Source: Blattabacterium cuenoti STAT (lineage in GTDB: Bacteria; Bacteroidota; Bacteroidia; Flavobacteriales; Blattabacteriaceae). From it: a stretch of DNA of 64,000 nt. The stretch lies in assembly GCF_003573915.1 (NCBI RefSeq), contig NZ_AP014608.1:567622-631621 (forward strand), written 5' to 3'. Under the pieces are notes generated by a model. It searched no databases. It was given only the letters and a program-made list of their open reading frames with translations, and had not been told where the DNA came from. Each line of letters opens with the position of its first letter. Positions within the stretch are counted from its first letter, which is position 1. This document shows positions 47,686 to 57,038 of the stretch, one piece after another. Both the position numbers and the translations under genes were made by a program.

Positions 47686-48480
47686 ATGAAAAATTATTTT
47701 AAAATAAATTATATCGAATCAATTTTATTAATATTAGGATTTATTGCTTTAAATTTTTTCAATATAATTTTTAGAAAATTATTAATTTCTATTAATCTAC
47801 CTGAAAGCATGATATTTTCAATATCATATACTCTTCCTTTTATTTTTTTATTTTTTTTCATATCTCATCAAGCCCAAAAAAAAAATCTAATTATAGATTT
47901 ATCCACAAGATTATCTTCATGGTATATTTATTTGATTCTTTTTTGTATGATGTTTTGTATGATCATTATCAACGAATACATTTCTTCATTAGTTCCAAGA
48001 GATGGGCCAATATTAGGAAATATGTATAAAGAAATTGAAGAATTTTTAAAAGAAGAAATAAAAAATCCAATTCCTTTTTTTTCTACTACAATATTGTTAG
48101 CACCTATATGTGAAGAAGTTCTTTTTAGAGGAATTATTTTGAATGGAATGTTAAAAAATAATATACATCCTATTAAAGCTATTTTATTTTCTTCATTTTT
48201 ATTTGGATTAACTCATATGAATCCATGGCAATTAGTAGGTGGAATAATCATTGGAAGTTTTATAGGATTTATTTATTTTATAACCTCTTCTATCATAGAT
48301 TGTATATTATTACATGTTTTTAATAACGCTTTTGCTATATTCACCATGTTTTTCTTTATAAAAGATGAGGATCCTATTTTTTCGAAAAGAGAGATAAATA
48401 TTGAATTTATATTAATAATAGCCCTTATTATAATAATTAGTGGTAGTATTTTTCTTTTTAAAAAAAAAAAGAAAGAATAA
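47686..48480 (+). CDS. CPBP-family intramembrane protease
   Basis: This 264-residue polytopic membrane protein has about seven hydrophobic segments. The family motifs are present: EEVLFRG with Glu143-Glu144, then FGLTHMNP with the metal-ligand His, and HVFNN near the end. CPBP (Abi/Rce1-like) proteases cleave substrates within membranes; in bacteria they serve in peptide export, immunity or regulation. The C-terminal tail is a Lys run that includes 11 consecutive A bases. It precedes rnz on the same strand by 56 nt. The substrate is unknown. Confidence 0.85.
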   Translation: MKNYFKINYIESILLILGFIALNFFNIIFRKLLISINLPESMIFSISYTLPFIFLFFFISHQAQKKNLIIDLSTRLSSWYIYLILFCMMFCMIIINEYISSLVPRDGPILGNMYKEIEEFLKEEIKNPIPFFSTTILLAPICEEVLFRGIILNGMLKNNIHPIKAILFSSFLFGLTHMNPWQLVGGIIIGSFIGFIYFITSSIIDCILLHVFNNAFAIFTMFFFIKDEDPIFSKREINIEFILIIALIIIISGSIFLFKKKKKE

Positions 48481-48536
48481 AAAAAATTAACTGTTGAATA
48501 TACAAATTATAAAAATTATTAAAACAATTTTTCATA

Positions 48537-49457
48537 ATGAAAAAACCTTCATTAACTATTTTAGGATGTCATTCTTCCATACCTAAAAAAAATTTCCATC
48601 CTACAGCTCAAATATTAGAAATAAAAGGATTTTCCTTTCTTATTGACTGTGGTGAAGGAACACAAGTTCAATTAAAAAAAGCAAAAATTAAATTTAATAA
48701 AATTATACATATATTTATATCTCATTTACATGGAGATCATTTTTTTGGATTGATTGGATTATTATCAACTTTTCATCTATTAGGTAGAGAAAAATCGATT
48801 AATATTTATGCTCCAAAAGGATTAAAAGAAATTATAGATGTCCACTTTAAATGGTCTTATACTAAACTTAAATATTGTGTAAATTATATAGAATTATCAT
48901 CCAAAAAATTGGAAAAAATCATAGATAATGAAAAAATAGAAGTTTTTTCTATTCCAATGAAACATAGAATTTATACAAATGGATTTCTTTTTAAAGAAAA
49001 ACCTAGTAAAAGAAAATTAAACATAGAAGAAATTCAAAAAATTCCCGATATTAAAATATTAGACTATAAAAATTTAAAATTAGGAAAAGATTTTAAAACT
49101 AATAATGGAAAAATCATTTCTAATTTGAAATTAACATTTGATCCACCAAAGATATTATCTTATGCTTTTTGTTCAGATACTTCCTTTTACTTGCCTATCA
49201 TTGAACACATAAAATATGTAGATTTATTATATCATGAATCCACTTTTTTAAAAATAGAAGAAAAAAGAGCTATTAATACAGGACATTCTACAGCTAATCA
49301 AGCGGCATATATAGCTAAAGAAGCTAAAGTAAAAAAATTATTATTAGGACATTATTCAAATCGATTTCCTAACCTTAAAGAATTTGAAAAAGAAGCAAAA
49401 AAAATATTTCCAAATGTAGAAATATCTGAACCATTAAAAACATATTATTTAGAATAA
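48537..49457 (+). CDS. rnz: ribonuclease Z
   Basis: RNase Z trims 3' trailers of tRNA precursors that lack encoded CCA; the tRNA genes in this window indeed lack CCA. The zinc motif SHLHGDH places His63, His65, Asp67 and His68 as ligands, with later ligands in YAFCSDT and GHSTANQAA. Length 306 is typical. The 3' end overlaps the convergent permease gene by 13 bases. Confidence 0.95.
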   Translation: MKKPSLTILGCHSSIPKKNFHPTAQILEIKGFSFLIDCGEGTQVQLKKAKIKFNKIIHIFISHLHGDHFFGLIGLLSTFHLLGREKSINIYAPKGLKEIIDVHFKWSYTKLKYCVNYIELSSKKLEKIIDNEKIEVFSIPMKHRIYTNGFLFKEKPSKRKLNIEEIQKIPDIKILDYKNLKLGKDFKTNNGKIISNLKLTFDPPKILSYAFCSDTSFYLPIIEHIKYVDLLYHESTFLKIEEKRAINTGHSTANQAAYIAKEAKVKKLLLGHYSNRFPNLKEFEKEAKKIFPNVEISEPLKTYYLE

Positions 49458-50626
49458 AAAATCATATTATTAATTCTTTTTAAAGAATAAAAAGATATGA
49501 TAGATCCTATTATTAAAATAATACATATAACCGTACAAGAATCTATTATTGTAATTTTAATAGGAAAAGGGATTTTTTTTTCAATCCTAAATATTTTATA
49601 TTTTTCTTGTATTAGAGAGAAAATATAAGAAAAAATAAAACCACTTAAACAACCAAAAGTGGTAATCATTAATCCTATATAAAAAAATATCATCTTAATT
49701 TTCCTTATAGAAAGCCCCATATTCCATAATGTAAAAAGTTCTTTAATTTTATCTAATTGTAAAATATAAATAGCACTAAATAAATTAAATCCAGTAATTA
49801 GTGTTACTAAAATGAATAAAAAATATATAAATATTTTTTCTGTATTCAGAACTTTAGAGATAACCTCCTCTCTTTCTATACGTGTTATTATATTAAATTT
49901 CTTTCCCAATTTCTTCATTAAAAAATGTTTAAAATTATGCATATTAACGTTTTCATGAATTTTTATTTCTAATGTATGAAAAACTTTTTTTTTTATTATG
50001 TTGTTTTGAAACTCATGTAAATCACAAAATAAATATTTTCCATCTATTTTAGGACTAAAATGAAAAAATCCTTTTATAGAAATTTTTTTTTTTCTGAGAA
50101 ATGGAATCAAAGTATTTTTCTTTAAATCAAAAAAAAATATTTGTAATGGCATATTTATTACATGATAGAATAAAATCATAGAAGACGATCCTATATATAT
50201 GTTTATAGAATCAAATTTTTTACTTCTTAAATTTATTTTTTTAAAATTTTTCATTACTTTTTCATATTCTATATCTACTCCTTTTAAAAGCATAAAGTAT
50301 TCATGATTTTTATAGTGAAAAAAAATTTTTTTTTCTATGGTCTTAGAAACAGCTATAATTTCTGGTATAGATTTTATTCTTTTTATTATAATATCATCAA
50401 TAAAAAAATTGGTTCCATTTGAATAAGAAATTGTAATATCTGGATAATGAATTTGATAAAATTTTTTATTTAAATTTTCTAATCCTGAAACAATAAATAA
50501 AATAGTAGATAAAGAAAATGTAGATACTCCAATAGATAAAATTGATAAAAAAACAATAATATTAACAAGGTTAGTCTTTTTTTTATAAAAAAAATAACGT
50601 ATCGATATATAAAAAGAAGGTGTCAA
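49445..50626 (-). CDS. LolC/LolE-like ABC transporter permease (FtsX fold)
   Basis: The 393 residues have an N-terminal membrane helix (VNIIVFLSILSIGVSTFSLS), a periplasmic domain of about 200 residues, then three C-terminal helices as in MacB/LolC/FtsX permeases. The opening FYISIRYFFYKKKTN matches the Bacteroidota LolC-type family. The partner ATPase (LolD) is not nearby. The start is TTG at 50626; an ATG seven bases upstream is out of frame by one base because of a T6 run. It follows rbfA by 16 nt, a pairing seen in other Bacteroidota. A role in lipoprotein release is likely. Confidence 0.8.
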   Translation of the reverse strand: MTPSFYISIRYFFYKKKTNLVNIIVFLSILSIGVSTFSLSTILFIVSGLENLNKKFYQIHYPDITISYSNGTNFFIDDIIIKRIKSIPEIIAVSKTIEKKIFFHYKNHEYFMLLKGVDIEYEKVMKNFKKINLRSKKFDSINIYIGSSSMILFYHVINMPLQIFFFDLKKNTLIPFLRKKKISIKGFFHFSPKIDGKYLFCDLHEFQNNIIKKKVFHTLEIKIHENVNMHNFKHFLMKKLGKKFNIITRIEREEVISKVLNTEKIFIYFLFILVTLITGFNLFSAIYILQLDKIKELFTLWNMGLSIRKIKMIFFYIGLMITTFGCLSGFIFSYIFSLIQEKYKIFRIEKKIPFPIKITIIDSCTVICIILIIGSIISFYSLKRINNMIFYSK

Positions 50627-50642
50627 AAAACATTAATTTTTA

Positions 50643-50951
50643 TTATATAATCAAAAAAAAATTCAATTTTGGTATTTTTTTCACACGATACCTAAGTCTA
50701 TGAGAAAGTAATTTTCTATAAAATTTAGATTTAGAACGGATAATTTTCAATATTTCTTTATCCAAAAAAGGATAAATACTAATATATACTTTTATTAAAT
50801 TCATATCAGGAGTAATATATATTTTAATCAGAGTAACTAAAAATTTTTGATTCTTTTGACCATAAAAGATTTCTCTATTAAGAATTTCTGCAATTTCCAC
50901 AAAAAATATTGAAGATAATTTTTGATTTTTAATTAAACTCATCTCTTTCAT
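50643..50951 (-). CDS. rbfA: ribosome-binding factor A
   Basis: RbfA binds immature 30S subunits and aids 16S rRNA processing. The KH-like fold is visible: IAEILNREI, TLIKIYITPDMNLIKVYISIYP, and HRLRYRVKKIPKLNF. The protein stops at 102 residues just after the KIPKL strand, without the usual acidic end. It is upstream of the LolC-like permease and divergent from the tRNA at 51085. With era also damaged, 30S maturation factors appear under relaxed constraint. Confidence 0.88.
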   Translation of the reverse strand: MKEMSLIKNQKLSSIFFVEIAEILNREIFYGQKNQKFLVTLIKIYITPDMNLIKVYISIYPFLDKEILKIIRSKSKFYRKLLSHRLRYRVKKIPKLNFFLII

Positions 50952-51034
50952 TATTTAATCAATTAAATTAAAAATAGATTTCTGTTTTTGTTTGAAAAAC
51001 AAAATATGTTATGAAAGAAAAAATTTACAAAAAA

Positions 51035-51074
51035 TTTGTAATAGGAAGAATAATGTTGTAAACTTGTACAAGTT
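51035..51074 (+). promoter_or_regulatory. tRNA promoter with overlapping 14-bp palindrome
   Basis: TTTG (51035-51038), a 20-base spacer, and TAAACTTG (51059-51066) fit the Bacteroidota -33/-7 promoter layout, 18 bases before the tRNA. The perfect palindrome AACTTGTACAAGTT (51061-51074) overlaps the -7 box and the expected start site, the position of a repressor site. Confidence 0.5.
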
Positions 51075-51084
51075 CCATATTTTT

Positions 51085-51158
51085 GGTCCCATAGCTCAGT
51101 TGGTTAGAGCACCTGACTCATAATCAGGGAGTCGCTGGTTCAAATCCAGCTGGGACCA
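51085..51158 (+). tRNA. tRNA with CAU anticodon (elongator Met or lysidine Ile)
   Basis: A clean 74-nt cloverleaf: acceptor GGTCCCA/TGGGACC, D arm GCTC/GAGC, anticodon stem CTGAC...with loop containing CAT, T arm with TTCAAAT, discriminator A, no encoded CCA. Elongator Met and the lysidine-modified Ile tRNA share this anticodon and cannot be told apart by eye. It is convergent with tRNA-Arg across 21 nt. Confidence 0.92.
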
Positions 51159-51179
51159 TTTTACTTATTTACTTAGTTG

Positions 51180-51254
51180 TAACCGGGGCGGGATTCGAAC
51201 CCACAACTCACAGTTTAGGAAACTGTTGTTCTATCCTAATTGAACTACCCAGTC
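51180..51254 (-). tRNA. tRNA-Arg (CCU anticodon), overlapping the end of rpmA
   Basis: A 75-nt cloverleaf folds: acceptor GACTGGG/CCCGGTT with G-U and T-G wobbles, D arm GTTC/GAAC, anticodon stem ACAGT/ACTGT with loop TTCCTAA, T arm GTGGG/CCCGC, discriminator A. The anticodon CCU reads AGG. Its first ten bases are also the last codons and the stop codon of rpmA. Confidence 0.93.
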
Positions 51255-51508
51255 TTAGTATCTATAATAGAAATAATTGATTTATTTTTTCTTCCTTTTT
51301 TAAAGGAAACATATCCATTTTTAATGGCATATAAAGTATGATCTCTTCCTATTCCCACGTTTTTTCCTGGAAAAAATTTTGTTCCTCTTTGACGAACTAT
51401 AATATTACCAGAATTCACATATTGATTTCCATATATTTTAATCCCCAATCTTCTTCCTATTGAATCTCTTCCATTTCTAGAACTACCAGAACCTTTTTTA
51501 TGAGCCAT
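51245..51508 (-). CDS. rpmA: 50S ribosomal protein L27
   Basis: L27 sits near the peptidyl-transferase centre. The N-terminus [16 protein letters not shown] needs no cleavage, and [14 protein letters not shown] and [11 protein letters not shown] blocks follow. The 87 residues are normal. The last codons (Thr-Gly-stop) lie within the acceptor stem of tRNA-Arg, so the natural end seems to have been extended or the tRNA moved close by deletion. It follows rplU by 22 nt. Confidence 0.96.
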   Translation of the reverse strand: MAHKKGSGSSRNGRDSIGRRLGIKIYGNQYVNSGNIIVRQRGTKFFPGKNVGIGRDHTLYAIKNGYVSFKKGRKNKSIISIIDTKTG

Positions 51509-51530
51509 ATTATTTTATTTTTTATTATTA

Positions 51531-51845
51531 TTATAATAAAAAAGAAATTATTTTTATTTTTGAAAATAAAGGTCTAAATCCATTTTTAACCTTATACCCT
51601 TTTCTTCTTTTTTTCTTAAAAATAATAATTTTTTTTCCTTTTACATGTTGTAAAATTTCTATCTTAACTTTAATTTTTTCTAAAAAAGGATTTCCTAAAA
51701 AAAGATTTCCTTCTTTAGAAAACAAAAAAACTTGATCTAATAATATTTTTTCTCCTATTTTTGCAGAAATATGAGGAACATAAATATATGTATTTTCAAT
51801 AATTTTAAATTGTTTATCTTTTATATTAACAATAGCATATGTCAT
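51531..51845 (-). CDS. rplU: 50S ribosomal protein L21
   Basis: L21 binds 23S rRNA. MTYAIVNIKDKQFKI is the family start, and KKRRKGYKVKNGFRP the conserved RNA-binding end. The 104 residues are normal. It starts nine bases after sufS, so the rplU-rpmA pair apparently depends on transcription from the suf genes or on a promoter inside sufS. Confidence 0.95.
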   Translation of the reverse strand: MTYAIVNIKDKQFKIIENTYIYVPHISAKIGEKILLDQVFLFSKEGNLFLGNPFLEKIKVKIEILQHVKGKKIIIFKKKRRKGYKVKNGFRPLFSKIKIISFLL

Positions 51846-51854
51846 AAAATAATT

Positions 51855-53093
51855 TTATTGCTTTAATAATATTTTTTTTGTTTTTAAAATACTTTCAGAT
51901 AAATAATCTATTTCTTTAAAAGTATTATATATAGAGAAACTAATACGAATCATTCCTGAAACTTTAAAGAAATTCATAAGAGGTTGTGCACACAAATGCC
52001 CCGTTCTAACCGCAATTCCTAAACGATCTAAAATACTTCCTACATCAAAACAATGTAACTTATATAAATTAAAGGAGATAATGCCGGATTTTTTAGAAAA
52101 ATCTATATTATCTCCATATAATTGGATTCCATCTATTGAACTTAAACATTTGACAGCATATATTAAAAGTTTTTTTTTGTAAGATTGAATATTTGATATA
52201 CCTATTTCTTTTACAAAATCTATAGCAGATCCCCATACAATAATTCCTTCTATGTTTGGGGTCCCTGCTTCAAATTTAAACGGTAAATCTGAATAAGTTG
52301 TTTTATCAAAACTTACATTTTTAATCATTTCTCCTCCAAATTGATAAGGATATAATTTTTCTAATATTTTCTTTTTTCCATACAACATACCAATACCTGT
52401 TGGTCCATACATTTTGTGAGCAGAAAAAACATAAAAATCTACATTTAATTCTTGTACATCTAAATTTAGATTAGAAGGAGCTTGGGCCCCATCAATTAAA
52501 ACTAAAGCTCCATATTCATGTGCTTTTTTAATAATATTTTTAATAGGATTAATTATTCCTAAAACATTAGATATATGACAAATTGATACTATTTTTGTTT
52601 TTTCTGAAATGAAAAGTTCAAAATCTTTTAGTTTTAAAAAACCATTTTCATGAATGGATATTATTTTTAAAATAGCACCTCTTTTTTTACAAAGTACTTG
52701 CCATGGTACAATATTTGAGTGATGTTCAATACAAGAAATAATAATTTCGTCTCCTTTTTTTATAAAAGAATCTATACTAGAAGCAACTAAATTAATTGAT
52801 TCTGTAGTTCCTTTTGTAAATATAATTTCCGAAGAATATTTAGCGTGAATAAAATTTTTAATTTTTTCTCTAACATTTTCTACATATAGAGTAGCTTTAT
52901 GACTAAGATAATGCAAACCTCTATGAATATTAGAATTCATAGTAGAGTAATAATTTTGAGTTGCTTGAATTACTTTTAAAGGTTTTTGGGTAGTAGCCGC
53001 ATTATCCATATAAATTAAAGGATTAGAATATATTTTTTCTTTTAAAATAGGAAATTGATTTCTTATTTTTTGGATTTCTTTTTCTGAAAACAT
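51855..53093 (-). CDS. sufS: cysteine desulfurase SufS
   Basis: SufS removes sulfur from cysteine for cluster assembly. The PLP lysine is Lys227 in SAHKMYGPTG, and the persulfide Cys368 lies in RTGHLCAQPL; GxxxG and TTEAIN-type blocks (FTKGTTESINL) are present. The 412 residues are full length. It is the last suf gene, three bases after sufD. The partner SufE or SufU is not in this window. Confidence 0.96.
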   Translation of the reverse strand: MFSEKEIQKIRNQFPILKEKIYSNPLIYMDNAATTQKPLKVIQATQNYYSTMNSNIHRGLHYLSHKATLYVENVREKIKNFIHAKYSSEIIFTKGTTESINLVASSIDSFIKKGDEIIISCIEHHSNIVPWQVLCKKRGAILKIISIHENGFLKLKDFELFISEKTKIVSICHISNVLGIINPIKNIIKKAHEYGALVLIDGAQAPSNLNLDVQELNVDFYVFSAHKMYGPTGIGMLYGKKKILEKLYPYQFGGEMIKNVSFDKTTYSDLPFKFEAGTPNIEGIIVWGSAIDFVKEIGISNIQSYKKKLLIYAVKCLSSIDGIQLYGDNIDFSKKSGIISFNLYKLHCFDVGSILDRLGIAVRTGHLCAQPLMNFFKVSGMIRISFSIYNTFKEIDYLSESILKTKKILLKQ

Positions 53094-53096
53094 ATA

Positions 53097-54398
53097 TTAT
53101 AGATGTTTATCTAGTCTTTTTTTCATTTTATTATATATCAATTTTTTCAATTCAAAAACACGAATAGGAATCAATATTTCTTCTAAAAAAGAGAATAATA
53201 ATAACATTTTAGCTTTTTTTTTAGGAATTCCTCTTGATTGTAGATAAAATAATTCAGGTTCTTGTATATTTCCTATAGTACAACCATGTGAACATTTTAC
53301 AGATTCAGAATAAATTTCTAGTTGGGGATTAGCGTTTATATGTGCCTCATCAGAAAGAAGAATATTATGGTTTTTTTGAAAAGCATTTATTTTTTTTATA
53401 AATTCATTAATAATTATTTTTCCATTAAAGATTCCTCTAGATTTTTCACATAAAATATTTTTATATAATTGAAAACTATAAGCATTTGAACATAAATGAT
53501 TTATCAAGGTATGATGATCTACAAATTGTTTTCCTGATAAAAGAGAAATTCCATATAGATAAGAATATGTTTTTTCTCCATTAGAATAAAGTTTTAAATT
53601 ATTTTTTATGAAATTTCCTTTAAAAGAAAAGGTATAAACGGTACATTTGCTATTTTTTTTTTGTTTAAAAAATGTATTATCTATTACATAAGTTTCATCC
53701 AAATTATCTTGCACCTTATAATAGTCAATCATACTATGATTCATAGTATAAACTTCGCTTACAGAATTTATGAAAGCCAAATGTTTTTTTAAAGATTTGT
53801 AATGTTCTATAATTTTAACATAAGAATGTTCTCCTACTATAATTAAATTCCTATTATTCAACATGGTTTTGGAATCCATTCCTGTAGAAATATGCAATAT
53901 TTCTATAGGAGATTCTAAAATAAGATTATCAGGAATATAAACATACGCTCCATCCTTTAACAAAAGAGTATTTAAAGTATAAAAGGCATCGTATTGATAT
54001 GATAATTTTCCATAATAATTTTGAATTTCATTATCTTTTAGTGATAATAAATTTGATAAATTTATATTTTTTACATGTTTCGTGTAAGAAAAATGAGGAT
54101 AATATTTTCCATCTATAAAAATTAAAATTAAAGATTTTTCTTTTTTTAAAAAAGTTAATTTTTTAATTTTTTTATGTTCTATATTTCCTATTTTTACATT
54201 TTCAGAAAAAAGATTGTAATCTTGGTTAATAATTGAATCTATATCTATATTTTTCCATTCCTCATTATTTATAAAAGAAGGAAAACCTTTTTTATGAAAA
54301 AAATTAAAATGTTTTTGTTTCAAAGAAGACATATAAGAGTCTTTTTTTTCAGAATAAAATTTATTAATCAATAAAGTTATTTTTTCTTTTAACTGCAT
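53097..54398 (-). CDS. sufD: Fe-S assembly scaffold subunit SufD
   Basis: SufD forms the SufBC2D scaffold. The 433 residues include a diverged N-terminal part and a C-terminal beta-helix with DEAHINANPQLEIYSESVKCSHGCTIG, the typical SufB/SufD end, including a conserved Cys and His. It lies between sufC (32 nt) and sufS (three bases). Confidence 0.93.
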   Translation of the reverse strand: MQLKEKITLLINKFYSEKKDSYMSSLKQKHFNFFHKKGFPSFINNEEWKNIDIDSIINQDYNLFSENVKIGNIEHKKIKKLTFLKKEKSLILIFIDGKYYPHFSYTKHVKNINLSNLLSLKDNEIQNYYGKLSYQYDAFYTLNTLLLKDGAYVYIPDNLILESPIEILHISTGMDSKTMLNNRNLIIVGEHSYVKIIEHYKSLKKHLAFINSVSEVYTMNHSMIDYYKVQDNLDETYVIDNTFFKQKKNSKCTVYTFSFKGNFIKNNLKLYSNGEKTYSYLYGISLLSGKQFVDHHTLINHLCSNAYSFQLYKNILCEKSRGIFNGKIIINEFIKKINAFQKNHNILLSDEAHINANPQLEIYSESVKCSHGCTIGNIQEPELFYLQSRGIPKKKAKMLLLFSFLEEILIPIRVFELKKLIYNKMKKRLDKHL

Positions 54399-54430
54399 TT
54401 AATTAATTATAAAAAAGTTAAACAAGACAA

Positions 54431-55195
54431 TTATTTTTTATATTGTATTTTATTTTTGATTATCCAATCATATCCTTTTTCTTCTAATTTCTCAGCTAAT
54501 TTTTTATCTCCTGACTGAATAATTTTTCCTTTATATAAGATATGTATAATATAGTCTGAAAGAATATAATCTAATAATCTTTTGTAATGAGTGATAATTA
54601 AAACAGAATTGTTTTTTTTTCTAAAAAAATTAATTCCTTTAGCAACTATACGTAATGCATCTATATCTAAACCTGAATCTAATTCATCTAAAACAGATAA
54701 TAAAGGATCTAACATCATCATTTGAAATATTTCATTTCGTTTTTTTTCTCCTCCAGAAAAACCATCGTTCAAAGAACGATAAAAAAAACTTTTTTCAATA
54801 TTTAATAAAGAAGATTTCTCTTTTATTTTTTCTAAAAAATCTTTAGAAGACATTTTTTTTATATTTCGTGCTTCACGAATAGAATTAACCGCTGTTTTAA
54901 TAAAATTAATAATGGAGACTCCTGGAATTTCTATTGGATATTGAAAAGAAATAAAAATACCTAGGTATGCCCGTTCTTCTGGAGAAAGATTTTTTAAATT
55001 TTGATTTAAAAAATCAATATTTCCTTTATCGATTTTATATTCTTTTTTACCTGCTATTATAGAAGCAAGAGTGCTTTTTCCAGAACCATTAGGTCCCATG
55101 ATAACATGACTTTCTCCTATATTTATTTTTAAATTAATTCCTCTAAGAACCTTCTTGTTTTCTATAGAAGCATGTAAATTTTCTATATTTAACAT
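54431..55195 (-). CDS. sufC: Fe-S assembly ATPase SufC
   Basis: SufC is the ABC-type ATPase of the scaffold. Walker A is GPNGSGKST at 34-42, the Q-loop region is FISFQYP, the signature is FSGGEKKRNE, and Walker B is SVLDELDSGLDIDAL, in which the expected Asp appears as VLDELDSG, the usual SufC form. The 254 residues are complete. It lies 11 nt after sufB. Confidence 0.95.
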   Translation of the reverse strand: MLNIENLHASIENKKVLRGINLKINIGESHVIMGPNGSGKSTLASIIAGKKEYKIDKGNIDFLNQNLKNLSPEERAYLGIFISFQYPIEIPGVSIINFIKTAVNSIREARNIKKMSSKDFLEKIKEKSSLLNIEKSFFYRSLNDGFSGGEKKRNEIFQMMMLDPLLSVLDELDSGLDIDALRIVAKGINFFRKKNNSVLIITHYKRLLDYILSDYIIHILYKGKIIQSGDKKLAEKLEEKGYDWIIKNKIQYKK

Positions 55196-55206
55196 AATCT
55201 TTATTA

Positions 55207-56649
55207 TTATCCAACAGATCCTTCTAAAGAAACTTCTAAAAGTTTTTTAGCTTCTATTGCAAATTCCATAGGAAGTTTTTTCAAAATTTCATTACTAAAA
55301 CCATGAACAATTAAAGAAATTGCTTTTTCTGTATTGATTCCTCTTTGATTACAGTAAAAAATTTGGTTTTCTCCAATTTTTGAAGTTGTAGCTTCATGTT
55401 CAACTTTAGAAGTTGAATTGTATACATGAATATATGGAAACGTATGAGCACCACATTCATCTCCAATTAATAAAGAATCACATTGAGAAAAATTACGAGA
55501 ATGAGCCGCTTGAGAAGTAATTTTTACTAATCCTCTATAATTATTTTGAGCTTTTCCAGCAGATACTCCTTTCGATAAAATAACACTTTTAGTATGTTTT
55601 CCTATGTGAATCATTTTAGTTCCTGTATCTGCTTGTTGAAAATCTTTAGTTAAAGCTAAGGAATAAAAATTTCCCATGGAAAAGTCTCCTTTTAAAATAC
55701 AAGACGGATATTTCCAGGTTATTGAAGAACCTGTTTCCACTTGTATCCAGGATATTTTTGCTCTTTTTTCACATAATCCGCGTTTTGTGACAAAATTGAA
55801 AACACCTCCTTCTCCTTTTTTATTTCCGGGAAACCAGTTTTGAACGGTAGAATATTTAACTTCAGCATTTTCCAATGCTATAATCTCTACTACAGCCGCA
55901 TGTAATTGATTTTCTTTTCTTTGTGGAGCCGTACAACCTTCTAAATAACTCACATAGGAATCCTTATCTGCAATAATTAAAGTTCTTTCAAACTGACCGG
56001 TTTTATTTTCGTTAATACGAAAATAAGTGGATAATTCCATAGGACAACGGATTCCTTTTGGAATATAACAAAAAGAACCGTCTGAAAATACAGCTGAATT
56101 TAGAGCTGCATAAAAATTATCTTTTTTCGAAACAACTGAACCTAAATATTTTTTTATAAAATTTGGATATTTTTTTAAAGCTTCGTTAATAGAACAAAAT
56201 ATAATACCTTTATCTTCTAATTTCTTTTGAAATGTAGTAGTTAAAGAAACGGAATCTAATACTATATCTGTTGCTACATCTGAAGAATTTTTTTTTTCCT
56301 CTATAGGAACCCCTAATTTATTAAACGTATTTATTAACTCTGGATCTATTTTTTCATAATGATTAAAATCTATCTTATTTTTTGGAGCAGAATAATAACT
56401 AATTTCCTGAAAATTAGGAATTTGATATTTTATATTTGCCCATATTGGAGCTTTCATTTTTTTCCATATCTGATAGGATTCTAATCTCCAATCCAACATC
56501 CATGTAGGTTCCTTTTTTTTTTCTGTTATTTTTCGAATAACATCTTCATTTAATCCCGATGGGATTTTATCCGATTCTATTGGAGTATAGAATCCGTATT
56601 TATATTCAGATTTAGTAAAACTTTCTAGTATTTTATTATTTTTTTTCAT
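55207..56649 (-). CDS. sufB: Fe-S assembly scaffold subunit SufB
   Basis: SufB carries the nascent cluster. Typical blocks are [51 protein letters not shown], and a C-terminal [17 protein letters not shown] chose ATG at 56649, whose ATGA overlaps the sufA stop; a further-upstream ATG would add ten residues inside sufA. The 480 residues are normal. Confidence 0.95.
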   Translation of the reverse strand: MKKNNKILESFTKSEYKYGFYTPIESDKIPSGLNEDVIRKITEKKKEPTWMLDWRLESYQIWKKMKAPIWANIKYQIPNFQEISYYSAPKNKIDFNHYEKIDPELINTFNKLGVPIEEKKNSSDVATDIVLDSVSLTTTFQKKLEDKGIIFCSINEALKKYPNFIKKYLGSVVSKKDNFYAALNSAVFSDGSFCYIPKGIRCPMELSTYFRINENKTGQFERTLIIADKDSYVSYLEGCTAPQRKENQLHAAVVEIIALENAEVKYSTVQNWFPGNKKGEGGVFNFVTKRGLCEKRAKISWIQVETGSSITWKYPSCILKGDFSMGNFYSLALTKDFQQADTGTKMIHIGKHTKSVILSKGVSAGKAQNNYRGLVKITSQAAHSRNFSQCDSLLIGDECGAHTFPYIHVYNSTSKVEHEATTSKIGENQIFYCNQRGINTEKAISLIVHGFSNEILKKLPMEFAIEAKKLLEVSLEGSVG

Positions 56650-56978
56650 GATGATGAAAAACTTTTTCCGCAACCACAAGTATGTTTTGCTTTCGGATTA
56701 TTAAAATAAAACCCTTTTCCGCTTAGTCCATCTGAATATTCTAATGTCGTTCCTTCTAAATAAGGAATACTATTTTGATCTATCAATATTTTCATTTCTT
56801 TGTATTGAAAAATACTATCTCCCTCTTGTTTTTTTTGATCAAAAGTAAGTTCATAAGATAAACCTGAACATCCTCCAGTTTTTACTCCAAATCTAATAAA
56901 CGAAACATGGTGAGAAAGTCCTTCTTTTTTCATAATAGAAATTAATTTATTTTTAGCTTCTTCTGATATAAAAACCAT
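56646..56978 (-). CDS. sufA: A-type Fe-S carrier protein
   Basis: A-type carriers pass clusters from the scaffold to apoproteins. The three cysteine ligands are Cys37 in GGCSGL and Cys101 and Cys103 in CGCGKSF. The 110 residues match SufA/IscA/ErpA; position as first gene of sufABCDS favours SufA. A 60-nt gap with no clear promoter separates it from the DUF192 gene upstream. Confidence 0.92.
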   Translation of the reverse strand: MVFISEEAKNKLISIMKKEGLSHHVSFIRFGVKTGGCSGLSYELTFDQKKQEGDSIFQYKEMKILIDQNSIPYLEGTTLEYSDGLSGKGFYFNNPKAKHTCGCGKSFSSS

Positions 56979-57038
56979 AATATTTACAAAATTTTAAGTT
57001 GATTATATGAGATAAATATAATCGTTTTATATGATTAA

